A stretch of DNA of 64,000 nt from Euborellia annulipes (taxonomy: Eukaryota > Arthropoda > Insecta > Dermaptera > Anisolabididae): NCBI GenBank assembly GCA_023213315.1, contig JAKCPI010024833.1, forward strand, positions 1-64,000. The letters are read 5' to 3'. Numbering within the stretch: the first letter of the stretch is position 1; every line of letters starts with the position of its first letter. The position numbers and the translations under genes were made by a program. The notes beneath the pieces were generated by a model. The model was not told where the DNA came from. It searched no databases and saw nothing but the letters and a program-made list of their open reading frames with translations. Below, piece after piece: positions 24,142 through 36,900 of this stretch.

Positions 24142-24420
24142 CAAGGGCGGATACAAGGGGGGGGGGGGTAAAGGGAATAATTACCCCCTCCGAGATTTGA
24201 AAAAAATACTTTTTTTTCGAAAAAAAAATTTATTTTTAATGTAAAATTTTAAAAATTAATACTTAAAAATTTGATTTGTATTAATATTCTGGCAAACAAG
24301 TACAGAATGCGCCTTTAAATTACCGAAATTAAGAAAAAATAGTGTGTTGTGCGACGAGTCACACCAGATTCAGATTACCCCCCCCCCCCCCCCCGAGAAA
24401 CACCTCTGGTTCCGCCCTTG
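24142..24420. mobile_element. CAAGGGCGGAT-ended MITE with exact 8-bp duplication
   Basis: The ends are CAAGGGCGGATAC and TCCGCCCTTG. The target duplication GTTATAAC is exact at 24134-24141 and 24421-24428. An inner segment carries the GACGAGTCACACCAGATT motif also found in the palindromic repeats nearby. Confidence 0.9.
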
Positions 24421-24828
24421 GTTATAACATACTTGCCTAAATTGAAATTTTCATAATAGGAATTAATCAAGGAAATTTAATTAAGATTATTTATAACTTG
24501 TGTTTTTAACGAGAATCAAGAAAATATTTACATAAAAAAAAATAAACCAGATTCTCATAGAGGGTGTAGTTGAAAACATTCCTTAAAAAAAAGAAGCTGA
24601 CTATTTATTTAAAATAGATGATGATCAAAAAAAATAAAATGGCCTTGTTTTTATTTTTCGTCGCCTTTATATTTTTCCTTATGTTCCGTAACTGTTGCTA
24701 CCGACATCTCTATATCTATACAGTATCTAGAACTGGCCGCTAGGTAGCAGCACCTGTCAACTAAAAAAACTTATATTTATGGAAATTTAATTTAATCACG
24801 AAATAAAATTATTATATAATAAATATTC

Positions 24829-24834
24829 TTTATT
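24829..24834 (-). terminator. Polyadenylation signal AATAAA
   Basis: AATAAA on the minus strand lies about 70 nt after the TAG that closes the terminal exon at 24903-24956. This supports that exon as the true 3' end. Confidence 0.6.
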
Positions 24835-24902
24835 TACATAATTATTATAATAAATATTTTGGTATTGATTCTATCTATATCTATAGTCACATATCTTCTT
24901 TG

Positions 24903-27900
24903 CTACCAGTAAAGAAACCACACAATGCAAGAGATGAAGATTAACACGGTGATTAACTAAAAAAAGTAAAAAGAATAATATAAATTAAATATATTTTTAA
25001 AGGAAGATTACCTGACTGCCTGTTCCTTTCATCTATTATTTTTTAATTATTGATAATTAATACTTATTAAGAACTAATTAAAATAACCCTCACTTTGCAA
25101 CATAAGGTTAAATAATAAAAATCTGGTGTGACTGCGCACAGCACACAACTTTCTCTTACCCTTCGGTAAGAGAAAGTTGTCACTGTGCTGGTCACACCAG
25201 ATTTTTTGTGTCGAGATATATTTAGTTTCCCATAGCACCTTAGTTTCAAACTTGCATTTTAAATGTTGATTGCTTGAAATAAACTATGGTTATTTTTCAA
25301 AATTTTAATCTCATATTTGGACATTTTATACACAATATAGAATCGTAAATAAATACAAAAATTCATAAGAATTGGAAAAAAAATTTTAAATGCGTAAAAA
25401 GTTCCAAAGGGGACCCCCTTTTGAATCGAAATTAACATACAAATCCCTATAGGAAATTAACATTGTTCCTACCCAGATAGCACAGTACGTCTTATGTACG
25501 TACATAAGACGAATTGTGCGTCTTATGTACGTACATAAGACGTACTGTGCTATCTGGGTATGCGAAGATAAGGTAGAAAAATTTAAAACGCGTAGAAAGA
25601 GAGAAGATAGTTTTGTGAGAGAGAGAGATATGTTTTCTCCGAAAAAAAATGGGCGTTTAATTAATAATTGATTTTTAATTTAATAAAAAGAAAAAGATTT
25701 AAATTCGGTTACCATGGCAACCATTTATTTCTCCTATCTTTCCTATGAAGCACAAGAGTAAAGTGTGCTTCAAACAATTTTGAGGGCAAAACGAGAATAT
25801 ACATTTGAAAGAGCATCTAAAAAATAATTGATTTTTGAATTTTAATCAAAATCGTTAGAGCGAATTTTGAGAAAATCGAAAAAAACTGAAAAAGTACATC
25901 AGTAAAGTACTAGTACTTTTTGGCCGATTTTGATTAAAAGCTTATTTTGTCGGTCCAGGGGGTGTTTAACTTAAATATAAAATTTCGGCCTCATAGCTCA
26001 ATTCCTTCATGCTTAAAATTGAACACACACAGACAGACAGACAGACAGACAGACAGACCATGTCGCGAAAACCACTTTTTAGATTCAGGGGACCTCAAAA
26101 CGTGAAGATCCATCAAAATCTCGACATCGAATTTTTGACATGAAACCAATACTTTCTCTCTATATATATATTACATATATACATAGGTAAGAGAAAGTAA
26201 AAAATGATAAACATCAATTGCCACGTGTGAAATTTAGTTAATTCGCACACTGTTATTAGGATTTCTTTAATCTAACAATAATTATCAAATTAATAATAGG
26301 TAATAAATAAGTGGGAAGAAAGAAAGGATAGTATTTAACTCACGGTAGCAACGAAGGGAAATAGATATGGGCTGTTTTCTGAATGCGTGCACATATAATA
26401 AGGCCAGGTGTCAGGCCGATACCGATTGGCCTGGATAGCATCATCCGAGTAGCCCCAACTTGGAAAACATTTGCAAAGTCCTGTGGTTTCATTTAGCTTA
26501 CCGTGGACGCATCGTACATTCTGCAATCAAATTAAATTATTATTTTCTTCATCTATCTCGTTTGTTTAATTTTTTTTTAATTTGCCGTGAGTAGATCTAT
26601 AAATTTAATCTCCTCTTTCCCCCTCCCTCCTAGAGATGTTGACAAATGTCAATATTATGGAAAGATGTGCAAGTGCAGGTAGCCAAAAATCAAAGACTCC
26701 CGATTCTCTGTGCATGTTCAGACGTTTAGGGCAAAATTTATTCGCCCATCCTCAGTGAACAAATCTACCGAGAGGTAATTAAGTCTCTATAATTATACAA
26801 GTAGAAGGTATTTTATTCTGCCATGTATTCTATTTAATTATTAAATAATATGATACGAATTTTTTTCAAATTACTTGTTTGTATCTAGTCCTATGAAAAT
26901 ATCAAATTTTAATATTATAAAGACTTTTAAACTAATATATCATAAAATTATTTATTGTAATTAATTATTGTTTGTTGTTAATATTGAAATTAAATAGGAT
27001 TTCTATATAATACCTGTAGCGTAACGTTTTTTAGCTGCCCCCCCCCCCCGCAAACCTTTATTTCGGGCCCCATTATTAGAACATACAAAAAATATTTTTA
27101 AAATACCGTATATCCCTGAATCCTGAGGGCCCCGGGCCCTCTCAAAGAGAAATTTTCATTATTTTTTTTATCTAAATTTTTCCGTTTTTATCGGAGCTAC
27201 AGATTTTTAGCCCGGCACGGCCCGGGGTCCCCCCCGCCCAGGTGCATCGAGCCCTTGGCGCCCCTCGAAACCGGCATAGGCGCCCTACGGCATCTAAGAT
27301 ATAGCCCAGCGAATGTGATTTTATCATATTCTTTCCATCGAATGTCTAAAAATAATTGATTGTTTTCTTTTAAAATCATATTACAACTTGAATTCTACTA
27401 TTTTAAATGAATTTAATTCCAAAAATAATAAATAATGTATATAGAGGCTTTATAATTACAATTTTTTACTTTCTCTTACGTCTATATATATGTTAATATC
27501 GTATCCAGGTGGGGGCGAAGGGGTTCCTCGCCCCCCCCCCCCCTCCCCCAGGAGCATCAAGATTTTGGCGATCTTCGCGCATCTGGTTTTTCTCAAAATT
27601 TACGGCTTTTTTTCGAAATTTCATAATAAATTCTTTTTATATCACAAATCCGGAGCAAAATTACAGAAAAAGCCCGAACGAGATAAAAGGTCGAACGAAA
27701 AACGGCCCTGTTGAGCTTCGCCCCCTCCGCCCTCAAAGGCTAGTTACGCCGCTGGGTACAAACTATCTATAATTATAGAGACTTATCTCTCTCTCAATAG
27801 AATTGTTCACTGATGATGGGCAAATACATTTTGCCCGAAAAATCTGAACATTCACAGAGTTTTTTGGCTGGCTGTACCACATTCTTCCATAGTAAATTTC

Positions 27901-30900
27901 CAGCCATTAAATATCATTATAAGGGTCAATATTGTTTGATAGTCTTTTAAAACCATGAGTTCGGATCCCAAGCAATCCGATGAATATCTATTTAAATTAT
28001 TTGGATACTAATGATATAAATAATCGCTATATATATCGTTAATTATGAGTATCATTAAAGTCAATATGGCCTAAGATGCCGAAGATTTAAAAAAAATCAT
28101 ATCTTTCTCTCGGGATATGAAGTTTCCCCAAAGTTACCAAATCGCTTTTCTTTAAAAAATAATTCACAGCACAAATGCAAACAAAAAAAAATTGTTTTAT
28201 TTTAGATATTTGTTGGAAAATAATTTCTCACCGGAACGTAAGGATACTCGGTAGTTTTAAAAGTTGGCTTAGTAATATAAGGCCCATTAGCGAAATAATC
28301 AGAATCTCCTGAACAGAAAACTTGATTCATATCATTACATTGGTTGATCCAAATATTTAATGCCTGAAATGAAAAAAAAAAATTAATTTTGAAAATATTA
28401 TATAATACTTAATTAAAAAAGGTCTGGTGTGACTGGTCGCACAGCACACAACTTTCTCTTACCTTCGGTAATCGATAATTGTGTTCTGTGCTTCCTTGTC
28501 ATACGAGATTTTTTTGTGTAGAGATATATTTTGTTTCCACCGATATATTTTTTTTTTTTTTTTTTTTAAACATTCACACTTTTTCTCATTCACACTCACA
28601 CTCACACACACATTCACACAGTCTTTTCGGCAACTCTGGCCATTTAAGACTTTATACGATAACCGTTGTAATTAATATATGTATTTGGGGTTCAGGCATT
28701 TCTATTTAAGCCATCTGGTATCCAAATGGCTTAAATAAAATCTTCGGACTGCCTGGGTCCGAACCCGCGACGTTTGGTATAGGAGGTAGGCACGCTACAT
28801 ACTACGCCAACACCGATATATTAAAATTCAAGATGTAAAATTTGTAAACATGGGAATATATTCATATTTTGTTACTATGGCAACCATTTCTCCTATCTTT
28901 CCTATGAAGTACAAGAGTAAAGTGGTCTTCAAACAATTTTGAGAGCAAAATGAGAATATACATTTTAAAGAGCATCTAAAAAATAATTTATTTTTGAATT
29001 TTAATCAAAATAGCTAGAGTGAATTTTGGGAAAATAGAAAAAAACTGAAAAAGTACATCAGTAGAGTACTAGTACTCTTTGGCCGATTTTGTTCAAAAGC
29101 TTCGTGTCACGTCCCAGGTAGGTGCCTAACTTAAAAATAAAATTTCAACCTCCTAGCTCTTTTCGTTCTTGAGATATTTTGTTCACAGACATACAGACAG
29201 ACCATGTCGCGAAAACCACTTTTTAGGATTCAGGGGACCTCAAAACGTGCATATCCATTAAAATCTCGACATCGAATTTTTGACATGAATCCAATACTTT
29301 CTCTCCCTATATATTAACATACATAGAGGTAAGAGAAAGTAAAAGAAATAGAGAATAATTCAACGAGCCCTTGAAACATAGACTATCCCCCCTCTATTTA
29401 TAAGGTAAAAAATTCTTATTCTCCTCTAGCCGGTCATTATCTCTTTTCCAATAAGTGTGATTATGATGCTTTGTGCCCTCTCTATATTTAATTTTTTCCA
29501 ACCGAATATGAGAAAAAAATTAGCAGAGCGGATTTTTTTTTTTTTATTTCTATAGTTTTCTTTCTTTGGTCATTATGTTTTTTTTCAATTTTTTCAAATG
29601 AACTAAATTAAAATACTAAAAACCACCGTCCCCCAATTTTTCTTGCTTACTTCTTAAAATACCCTTGAATAATAATTTTTCAACTTTTGAAAAATATCTT
29701 GTATTTTTCAAATAAACGTAAAAAAGGCATTTTTTTTTGAATGCGTGACCTTTTTGTTTTTTTACTTATTGGGGGTTTCAAAAGGAGACTAGCCCTTCCC
29801 TGAGGTGTCCCAAGCGTAGTATGCATCTGTTGTCTGCGGTTTCTGTGCCCGGACCTTGGCTGGCTGCTTACAATCGGCAATGGGTTGGCACAACTGTGTT
29901 CCGCGATGGAAGAAACTTCTCGTGTTGCCATAGCGTTGGTGGCAGTCAACTGGACGACACTTGTCTAATGGATCCAGATCTCGGGAAGAGCAGTGGCGCA
30001 CCGCCGAGTTGCCCACGTAGCCTGCACACTCAATATCATATCACTATGGTTATGTAAAAATTACGGGTATAGAAGTTGCGATTATAAATTACGACACAAT
30101 TAAATACGATTTCTAATTGAAAGTCTTTTATATATGCTTATGAGAATAGGATTTATAATCAAGATCAGGGTAATAAGCAATAGGGGGTGAATTTGGGGGT
30201 TCCAACCCAACCGAAATAAATAAAAATTGAATTGATCTATATTTATAAATTTTAATTCTATTTATATCCGATCGGATCGTCTTCCATTCTATGAGGATTC
30301 ATCCCTTGTTTAAGGGGCGAGTATATATATATAAAGAAATATCGCTGGCTTATAGAGCGGCCTGTTTAAGGGCCTTGAAGAAAAAATTTTCTGACTAAAG
30401 TCCGGATCTACATTATTTTTGATTAATTAATTAATATGCTCGAAAATCTCGATGTAGGTCCAAGAATCTTAGTTTCTCACGAAAGAATGACTTTAAAATA
30501 TTAGTTAATTTATAAAATTGAGCCATGAATCAGCTATGAATTGTTCAGATAATCAAAATAAAAAAAAAAATAAAATAAAAAATTGATCTTCTTAGAGCCG
30601 GTTGCTTCATTTCACTTGTAATCAACTAGCTATTTCTTGGATAAGCTAATTGACAATGACTTTCGAGTCTTTCCACATTTAAGCTAATCATATGATTAAA
30701 TAAGAGCCAAGATCGTAGTTAGTTAGCTAAAACCCATAAGGGGTGAAATTAGAAAGACAAGCCTTTTAAATTTTTTTTTTTTTAAGTTTTAAATTTTTGT
30801 TAAAAAATATGGTGTGACTGGTCGCTCAGTTCATAACTTGAACTTTCCTTTGGTAATTGAAAGTTGTGTTATGTGTTTGTTAAGCCAGATTTTTTGTGAG

Positions 30901-33900
30901 ACATTTTCCTGTAGTAGGGGCTATGGTACATTAGATAGAATCCAAAATGTTAAAATTTATAAACATGGGAAATATTTATATTTTGTTGCCATGCCAACAA
31001 TTTCACCTATCTTTCCTATGAAGTACAAGAGTAAAGTGGGCTTCAAGGCAAAACGATATTATATATTTGAAAGGGCATCTAAAAAATAATTGAATTTTGA
31101 ATTTTAATCAAAATCAATGGAGCGAATTTTGAGAAAATTAAAAAATTCTGAAAAATTACATCAGTAAAGTATTAGTACACCTTGGGAGCTTCTTGTCACA
31201 TGTCAGGGGTGCCTAACTCCTAACCTCCTATCTCTTTTCGTTCTTGAGATATTTTGTTCACAGACAAATTAGACAAACAGACAAATATTACCGTATATGG
31301 TCTTCTTTTAAAAGCGCTCCTTGACTAATTATTAATATATTATCTGAGTAAACTAAATATATCTCGACACAAAAAAATCTGGTGTGACAACCAGCCACCC
31401 CAGATTTTTTTAGATTTGTAATGCCGAAAAATTTTTTTATTTCAAAATAAAAAAGCTTATTAAATTTAGAATGTATACTTTCTTTTATAATTATAATTAA
31501 CTTGATAGTCCTGAGAAGATTTTTTAAAATGTATATTCGGGAAATTAATGAGATAATGAAAAAGGTATATTTTACACTCAGGGAAAATAAACACAGACAA
31601 GCATTGAATGACAGTAGTTATTTTATTTAAAACATATTCGTAGTATTGTTTTATACCTTTAAGGACATCAGGAACCTGGCCTTGTGTGAACAAAGTGTCG
31701 GCGACGATTTCATGGCTGAGGGAACCGCCAGTGCCCACACCAGCTTGATAATACATCGTCACTTGGCAGACGATCTTGCGGTTATATGGATACTGAAATT
31801 ATTATATTTGCTCTATTGTATATCTACCTCTACAGGCTCTAGAAATGAAATTAGTAATTATTTGTAAATCAATTTTTCTGGTCATTTTCTAAAAAGTTTT
31901 TGAGAATTATTCTTAAATTTTCATTAATTTAAATTCTAACAAAAGTTTTAACTAACAAGAATAAAACTCGAAATATTTTGTTTCATGATTCCAGTACAGT
32001 ATTTCACTTCTCGTTATTAGCGATGAAATTTATTTAGGCTATACATTCTCAAGCAGGGCCGGAACTAGAAGATTTTTTAGGGGGGGGCGAAATTTAATTT
32101 GCCGCCCCCTCCTTAAAATTTTCTATACAAAATTCATATCATTTTACCTTTTTTTAAAAAATTTTCTTTAATTCCCCCCCCCTGATCCCCCCCCCCCGGG
32201 GCACACGCCCCCCCCCCCCCTAGATCCGGCCCTGTTCTCAAGTGCTAAAAAATTTATTTATTTCAAAATATAAAGCTTTATTTGATTGACGACAAATTAG
32301 TTTGAATAAATTAAAATAGTATCGCCTTGGAATTTTTAATTTTCATTATTAAAAGCAAATTTCTACTCATTTTGTAATCGGTGAGGGATTTTGGCAGGAA
32401 AGTCCTACATCTCTCAGTTATGTCTTGCTCATATCGCTCATTTGCTGCAAGAGTGTCATAACTCAAAATTTCTATTTTTTTCAGGAGATCAAAAAAACCA
32501 AATAAAATTTTAACTCATTTATTTTATGTAGAAATTCAAATTAAAAATGGTTAATTCTTTATTATCGAGAATATCACTGGTGCACCTTAAAGAAAGCTTC
32601 TTTTTAACTGAAATATTACTGTTGTGAAGTAATCAAAGGAGTTAAAAAAAATTTGCGATTCAAAAAAATTAGATATTATGCTGAGAGTTTGAAAAGCTCA
32701 GATATGTCATTCTGCCAGATAATAGAGCTTTTTTTACTTATCCTTACTGTACCATTAACTCAATAAGGGCGATTTTTGAATTATGACGTAGTTTTATTGC
32801 AGCAAATGAGCTATATTTAGAAACACTTAGTTGGACTCAATTATTTTTGCATTGTTTATTTTTTATGCTATTCCTCTACACCCTCCTCCTCTCTCACATA
32901 AATCATATATAAGTACGCGCTGGTATAGGTCTATGTCTTTAAAAAATATGTTTTGTAAATACTGCGAATATGTAAAAATCTAATGACAAAATATTTTTAT
33001 TTTTTAACATAATATATTTCATTTGTTTGAAGATATTCTACTTTTGTTGGAAAGTTCCTCGGGTTTAGAAGACTAACTTTTATTTATTTATTTAATTTTT
33101 TAAATGCCCGTCGGGAAACCATTTGGCCAATTGAAACTAGAATTTATATATCGGTAATTTATTTAAATGAAATTTCTAATTTGGGTGGGCCTTTTTTAAT
33201 AAATTTAATTAAATGGGGGGTTTGTTTGTAAAAATTACAACGTTTCAGCCACTTATTCTGTGTTCTTATCATTAATAAAAGAATTTTGCTTTCGGTTTAA
33301 ATGTGGTTTATTTGTAAAAATTACGTTTCGGCCCTACTTCAGATACAATTTAGTTAATTCACACAGTGTGAATTGAATCTATTGAAATTAGATTGTTACA
33401 GATGTAATAACCTTTGTAATCTTAACTAAATTGTATCTGAAGTAGGGCCGAAACGTAATTTTTACAAATAAACCAAAGTTAAACCGAAAGCAAAATTCTT
33501 TTATTAATCATAAGAAAATGTGATTATCATCAATTATAGAGGCAGACTAAAAGACAAACTAGACTGCATCTCACACTACAACCTGAAAATATGAACTTAT
33601 ACACATGTTTGGTAATATTTTCTTTTTGTTTTATTATTGTTTTAATATTGTATTGATATTGTTTTATTTTAGTTTAACATTGTATTGCTATTGCTTTTCT
33701 TTTAATATTGTATTGTTATTGTCTTTGTTTTGTTTTAATATTTTCTTTTATTGTATTTGTTTTAAATCTATGTTGTATTTTGATATTATTGTATTTTATA
33801 ATTGTATTCTATTGTATGGAAGAAATGGCGTAACTTAATAAAAAAAAGACTGTTTAAATAAAAATTATTTCATGAAATTTTTCTTTGGAAATATTTTAAA

Positions 33901-36900
33901 ATATTCATTTAATAATTTCTGTTTTTAATGACAATTTTATAATTATCTAGTTCAATGCCTCTCTCAGAGATTTCTTTCCCATTCGAAGCAATCTGATGAT
34001 AAGGCGGCCATTGCTGGGTCGTGATTGGTCGGATGGCTTCGCGACCGGACACGCCCTCTCGTCTAGGACACGCCCCTTAACTACTATCAGCCGATTAATT
34101 AAAAAAAGATTTTGTTATATGTAGATAGGCTTATAATAAAGTATGTTCATTGACTTTTTATCAAATATATCATTTTTTTTTAATTTTTTATTTTTTATTA
34201 AACCTCTAAAAATTGATATTCATTTAATGATGAAAATAATTTATTAATTATAAATTAAATTCGCCCTTTCTTTTATGAAAATTAATTAAATATTTCAAAA
34301 GAAATTTTCCGAATGATTAAAAGGCAGGATCAACATAAATTTAGTTGTTCAATAAAACAAATTTTATTAGTTTTAGGTTAGTTCATCACCCTCGTTGAAT
34401 GTGCCACGGTTCCTCAGCCTTTCCTACACAAAAAATTTTGTGGCCCCTTAAAAAAAATTCTGGGACAGCGACTAAAGAAGACAATCAAGTCATTGTTATT
34501 GAATGACACTTCATTTTCATTAATTCATGCCAACAAATGGGGTTTTTAAAATAAAATAAACTAAACTAAATGATAAATATACTAAAAGTTTTTGCAAAAA
34601 ATAAAAGGAAAATGTAAGTGAAAGAAGCACGTATTTGAAGGAAATAAAAATTTTAAAACTCACCAGTGTTGGATAAAGTAGAGTGATAATTTTCTTCGTC
34701 TTGCTATAAATTTTACCAGCGTGGCCACCCATTAGTTTTATATACTAAAAACAAAAAACAAAATGTGGAAAAAAAGGAGTCTGAATATTTGTTATGATTT
34801 AATGGCATTTGAAAAGACAGCCAAGGGAAAAACAAGATAGAATAACCTTCTTAATGGATCTCCTATCTTATTGTTCGAAATCTCTAAATATTTCAAAGTT
34901 TATTTAAACTAACCACCATTTAAAGTAGACTTAGGTACTATTTCTTACTAATTATTATATTGAAGTATTTGTATGTGGCGAGTCAAAAAAAATCTGCTCC
35001 AAAAATTGAGAAAATTAATATTTTTTGGAAAAAATTGACTTCTACTTCGAATGGTTCTTTCCATTTTTTTTTTAAATAAATTTTTTTTTCTGTTTTTCTT
35101 TTATATCAGTGGCGTAACGAGGAGGGCAAGGGGGGGGGCATCATGCCCCGGGCACCACTCATAAAGGGGCGCCAAATGGTCCGCAAAACAAAAAATTGCT
35201 ACATTTTTTGCCTAAAATTTAAAGCCTAGCTTGAGCCTATGTCTATTTATTTTACTTTATTTATTAATTTGCGAGTACTTTACGTATATTATTATATGGT
35301 TTTTCGAATGGAGGGGGGGGGGGGTAAAAAGGCACTGTGCCCCGGGCGCGAGTTAAGCTCGCTACGCCATTGTTTTAAATCTATCTTTCATTGTGTTATG
35401 AAAGGTTCGTTTTATTCTCTTAGAATTCAAATGATCTCAAAGCATCAAATAAATTAATCTAATTGAAATTGAAATTTGCTTGTCCTGTTGAGGGGTATTT
35501 AAATAATTTCCGAATATCTTTTTTTAAGAAATTGGAAAAAACTCGCAACTGCAATTCTCTGGTGTGACAAGGACAGAACACACCTTTCGCTTACCAAAGG
35601 TAAAAGAAAGTTATGTGCTGTGCGACCAGTCACACCAGATTTTAATAATGGAGGAGCTAGGGTGGGTTTATTAAACTGACGACCGAAGATAAAGTTTGTC
35701 CGTCCGCCGCAAAAGAGAAGTTCTGGTTCGAATCCAGAGGACGCGATATGCCCACTCAAACAGAACATCTCACCAATATCTTAAAAGATATAGGCCTACG
35801 ATTGATGCTTTAGAGTCTAAAGGGAGTTGTATTTAACCAAAACAAAGCTTTATCGTGTTAGTAAAAATTTGTAAATTTTACAAGGTTAAAAATTTTTCTA
35901 CCCCACTAAAATAAATGTATTTTTAATACAAGGGCGGATCCAGAGGTGTTTCTCGGAGGGGGTAATCTGGTGTAAATGGTCGCACAGCACACAATCTTTT
36001 CTTAATTTCGGTAATTTAAAGGCGCATTCTGTACTTACTGTACTACCCCCTTGTATCCGCCCTTGTTTTAATATATATTTTAAAATAAGGCAGAATTAAG
36101 TATTATTTTATTTATTTATTTATTTATTTATTTTGGATAATTAATACTTTTTAAAATTTTCTAAAAAATTATGACGCTAAATAAACTATTATATTGTAAA
36201 GTTTTCATTTATTTAATTAAATGCCGTAAAGGACTGCAAGCGATTCACAGATTTTACAGACTCACATCAATGAAAATCATTATTATTATTATAATCATTA
36301 TTAAAGTCCATTTTAGTATTTTACGTCACGGTGGTGTCGAAGTTGATAAAATAAAACAAAAATACTTTTTTCTCAGCAGTAATTTAATTTAAAATTAAAT
36401 CTAAATACGTAATTCGGAAACTTCCCAGTCAAACTTCATCAGTGTATATTGAAACAAAAATACATGGGATTTTTATTAAACAAGATCAGATCATTCAGTA
36501 AGCAATTTTTTATTGAAAATTACCTCGAGATGCTTTTCGAGTTTGTATTCGAATGAATTTGCAGATAAGATGAAGAATGGAGGGAATATAAAAATAAATT
36601 GTATAATGTCATCTTATTTAAAAAACATCTTAAGATTTTTGCATCAATGAAAGAAGACTTAAAAATTTGGATTTAATTTGATTTTAATTGGATTTAATTT
36701 TAATCCACTAATTTTAATTAAATAACAACTGAGAAAAAAAAAACCTTTTTGTTTTAATTTTATTATTATTCAACTCTCAGACGTTAAATTTATTTATCAA
36801 TAGCTACTTACTGAAAAAAAAAAACTATTTCCAGCAGGGTGACCCCCCTAAATACGAGATTAAAATTTGAGTTTGAAACTTAAAATTATAACTCACTAGC

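Larger units (their letters stand above)
31793..34663. other. Intron of the cysteine-rich gene, no further exon seen
   Basis: It contains the MITE at 32054-32234 and an inverted pair at 33300-33490. The T-rich stretch at 33605-33838 gives a spurious hydrophobic reading frame. Nothing else is recognised. Confidence 0.5.

Noticed and set aside
24131..24430. CRISPR-like repeat spacing of G and C runs
   Set aside because: Eukaryotic MITE with inverted ends and an 8-bp duplication; no direct repeats with regular spacers.
33605..33838. Hydrophobic 77-codon frame resembling a membrane protein
   Set aside because: It is a low-complexity TTTTATTGTA-type stretch; the phenylalanine/leucine richness follows from T richness.
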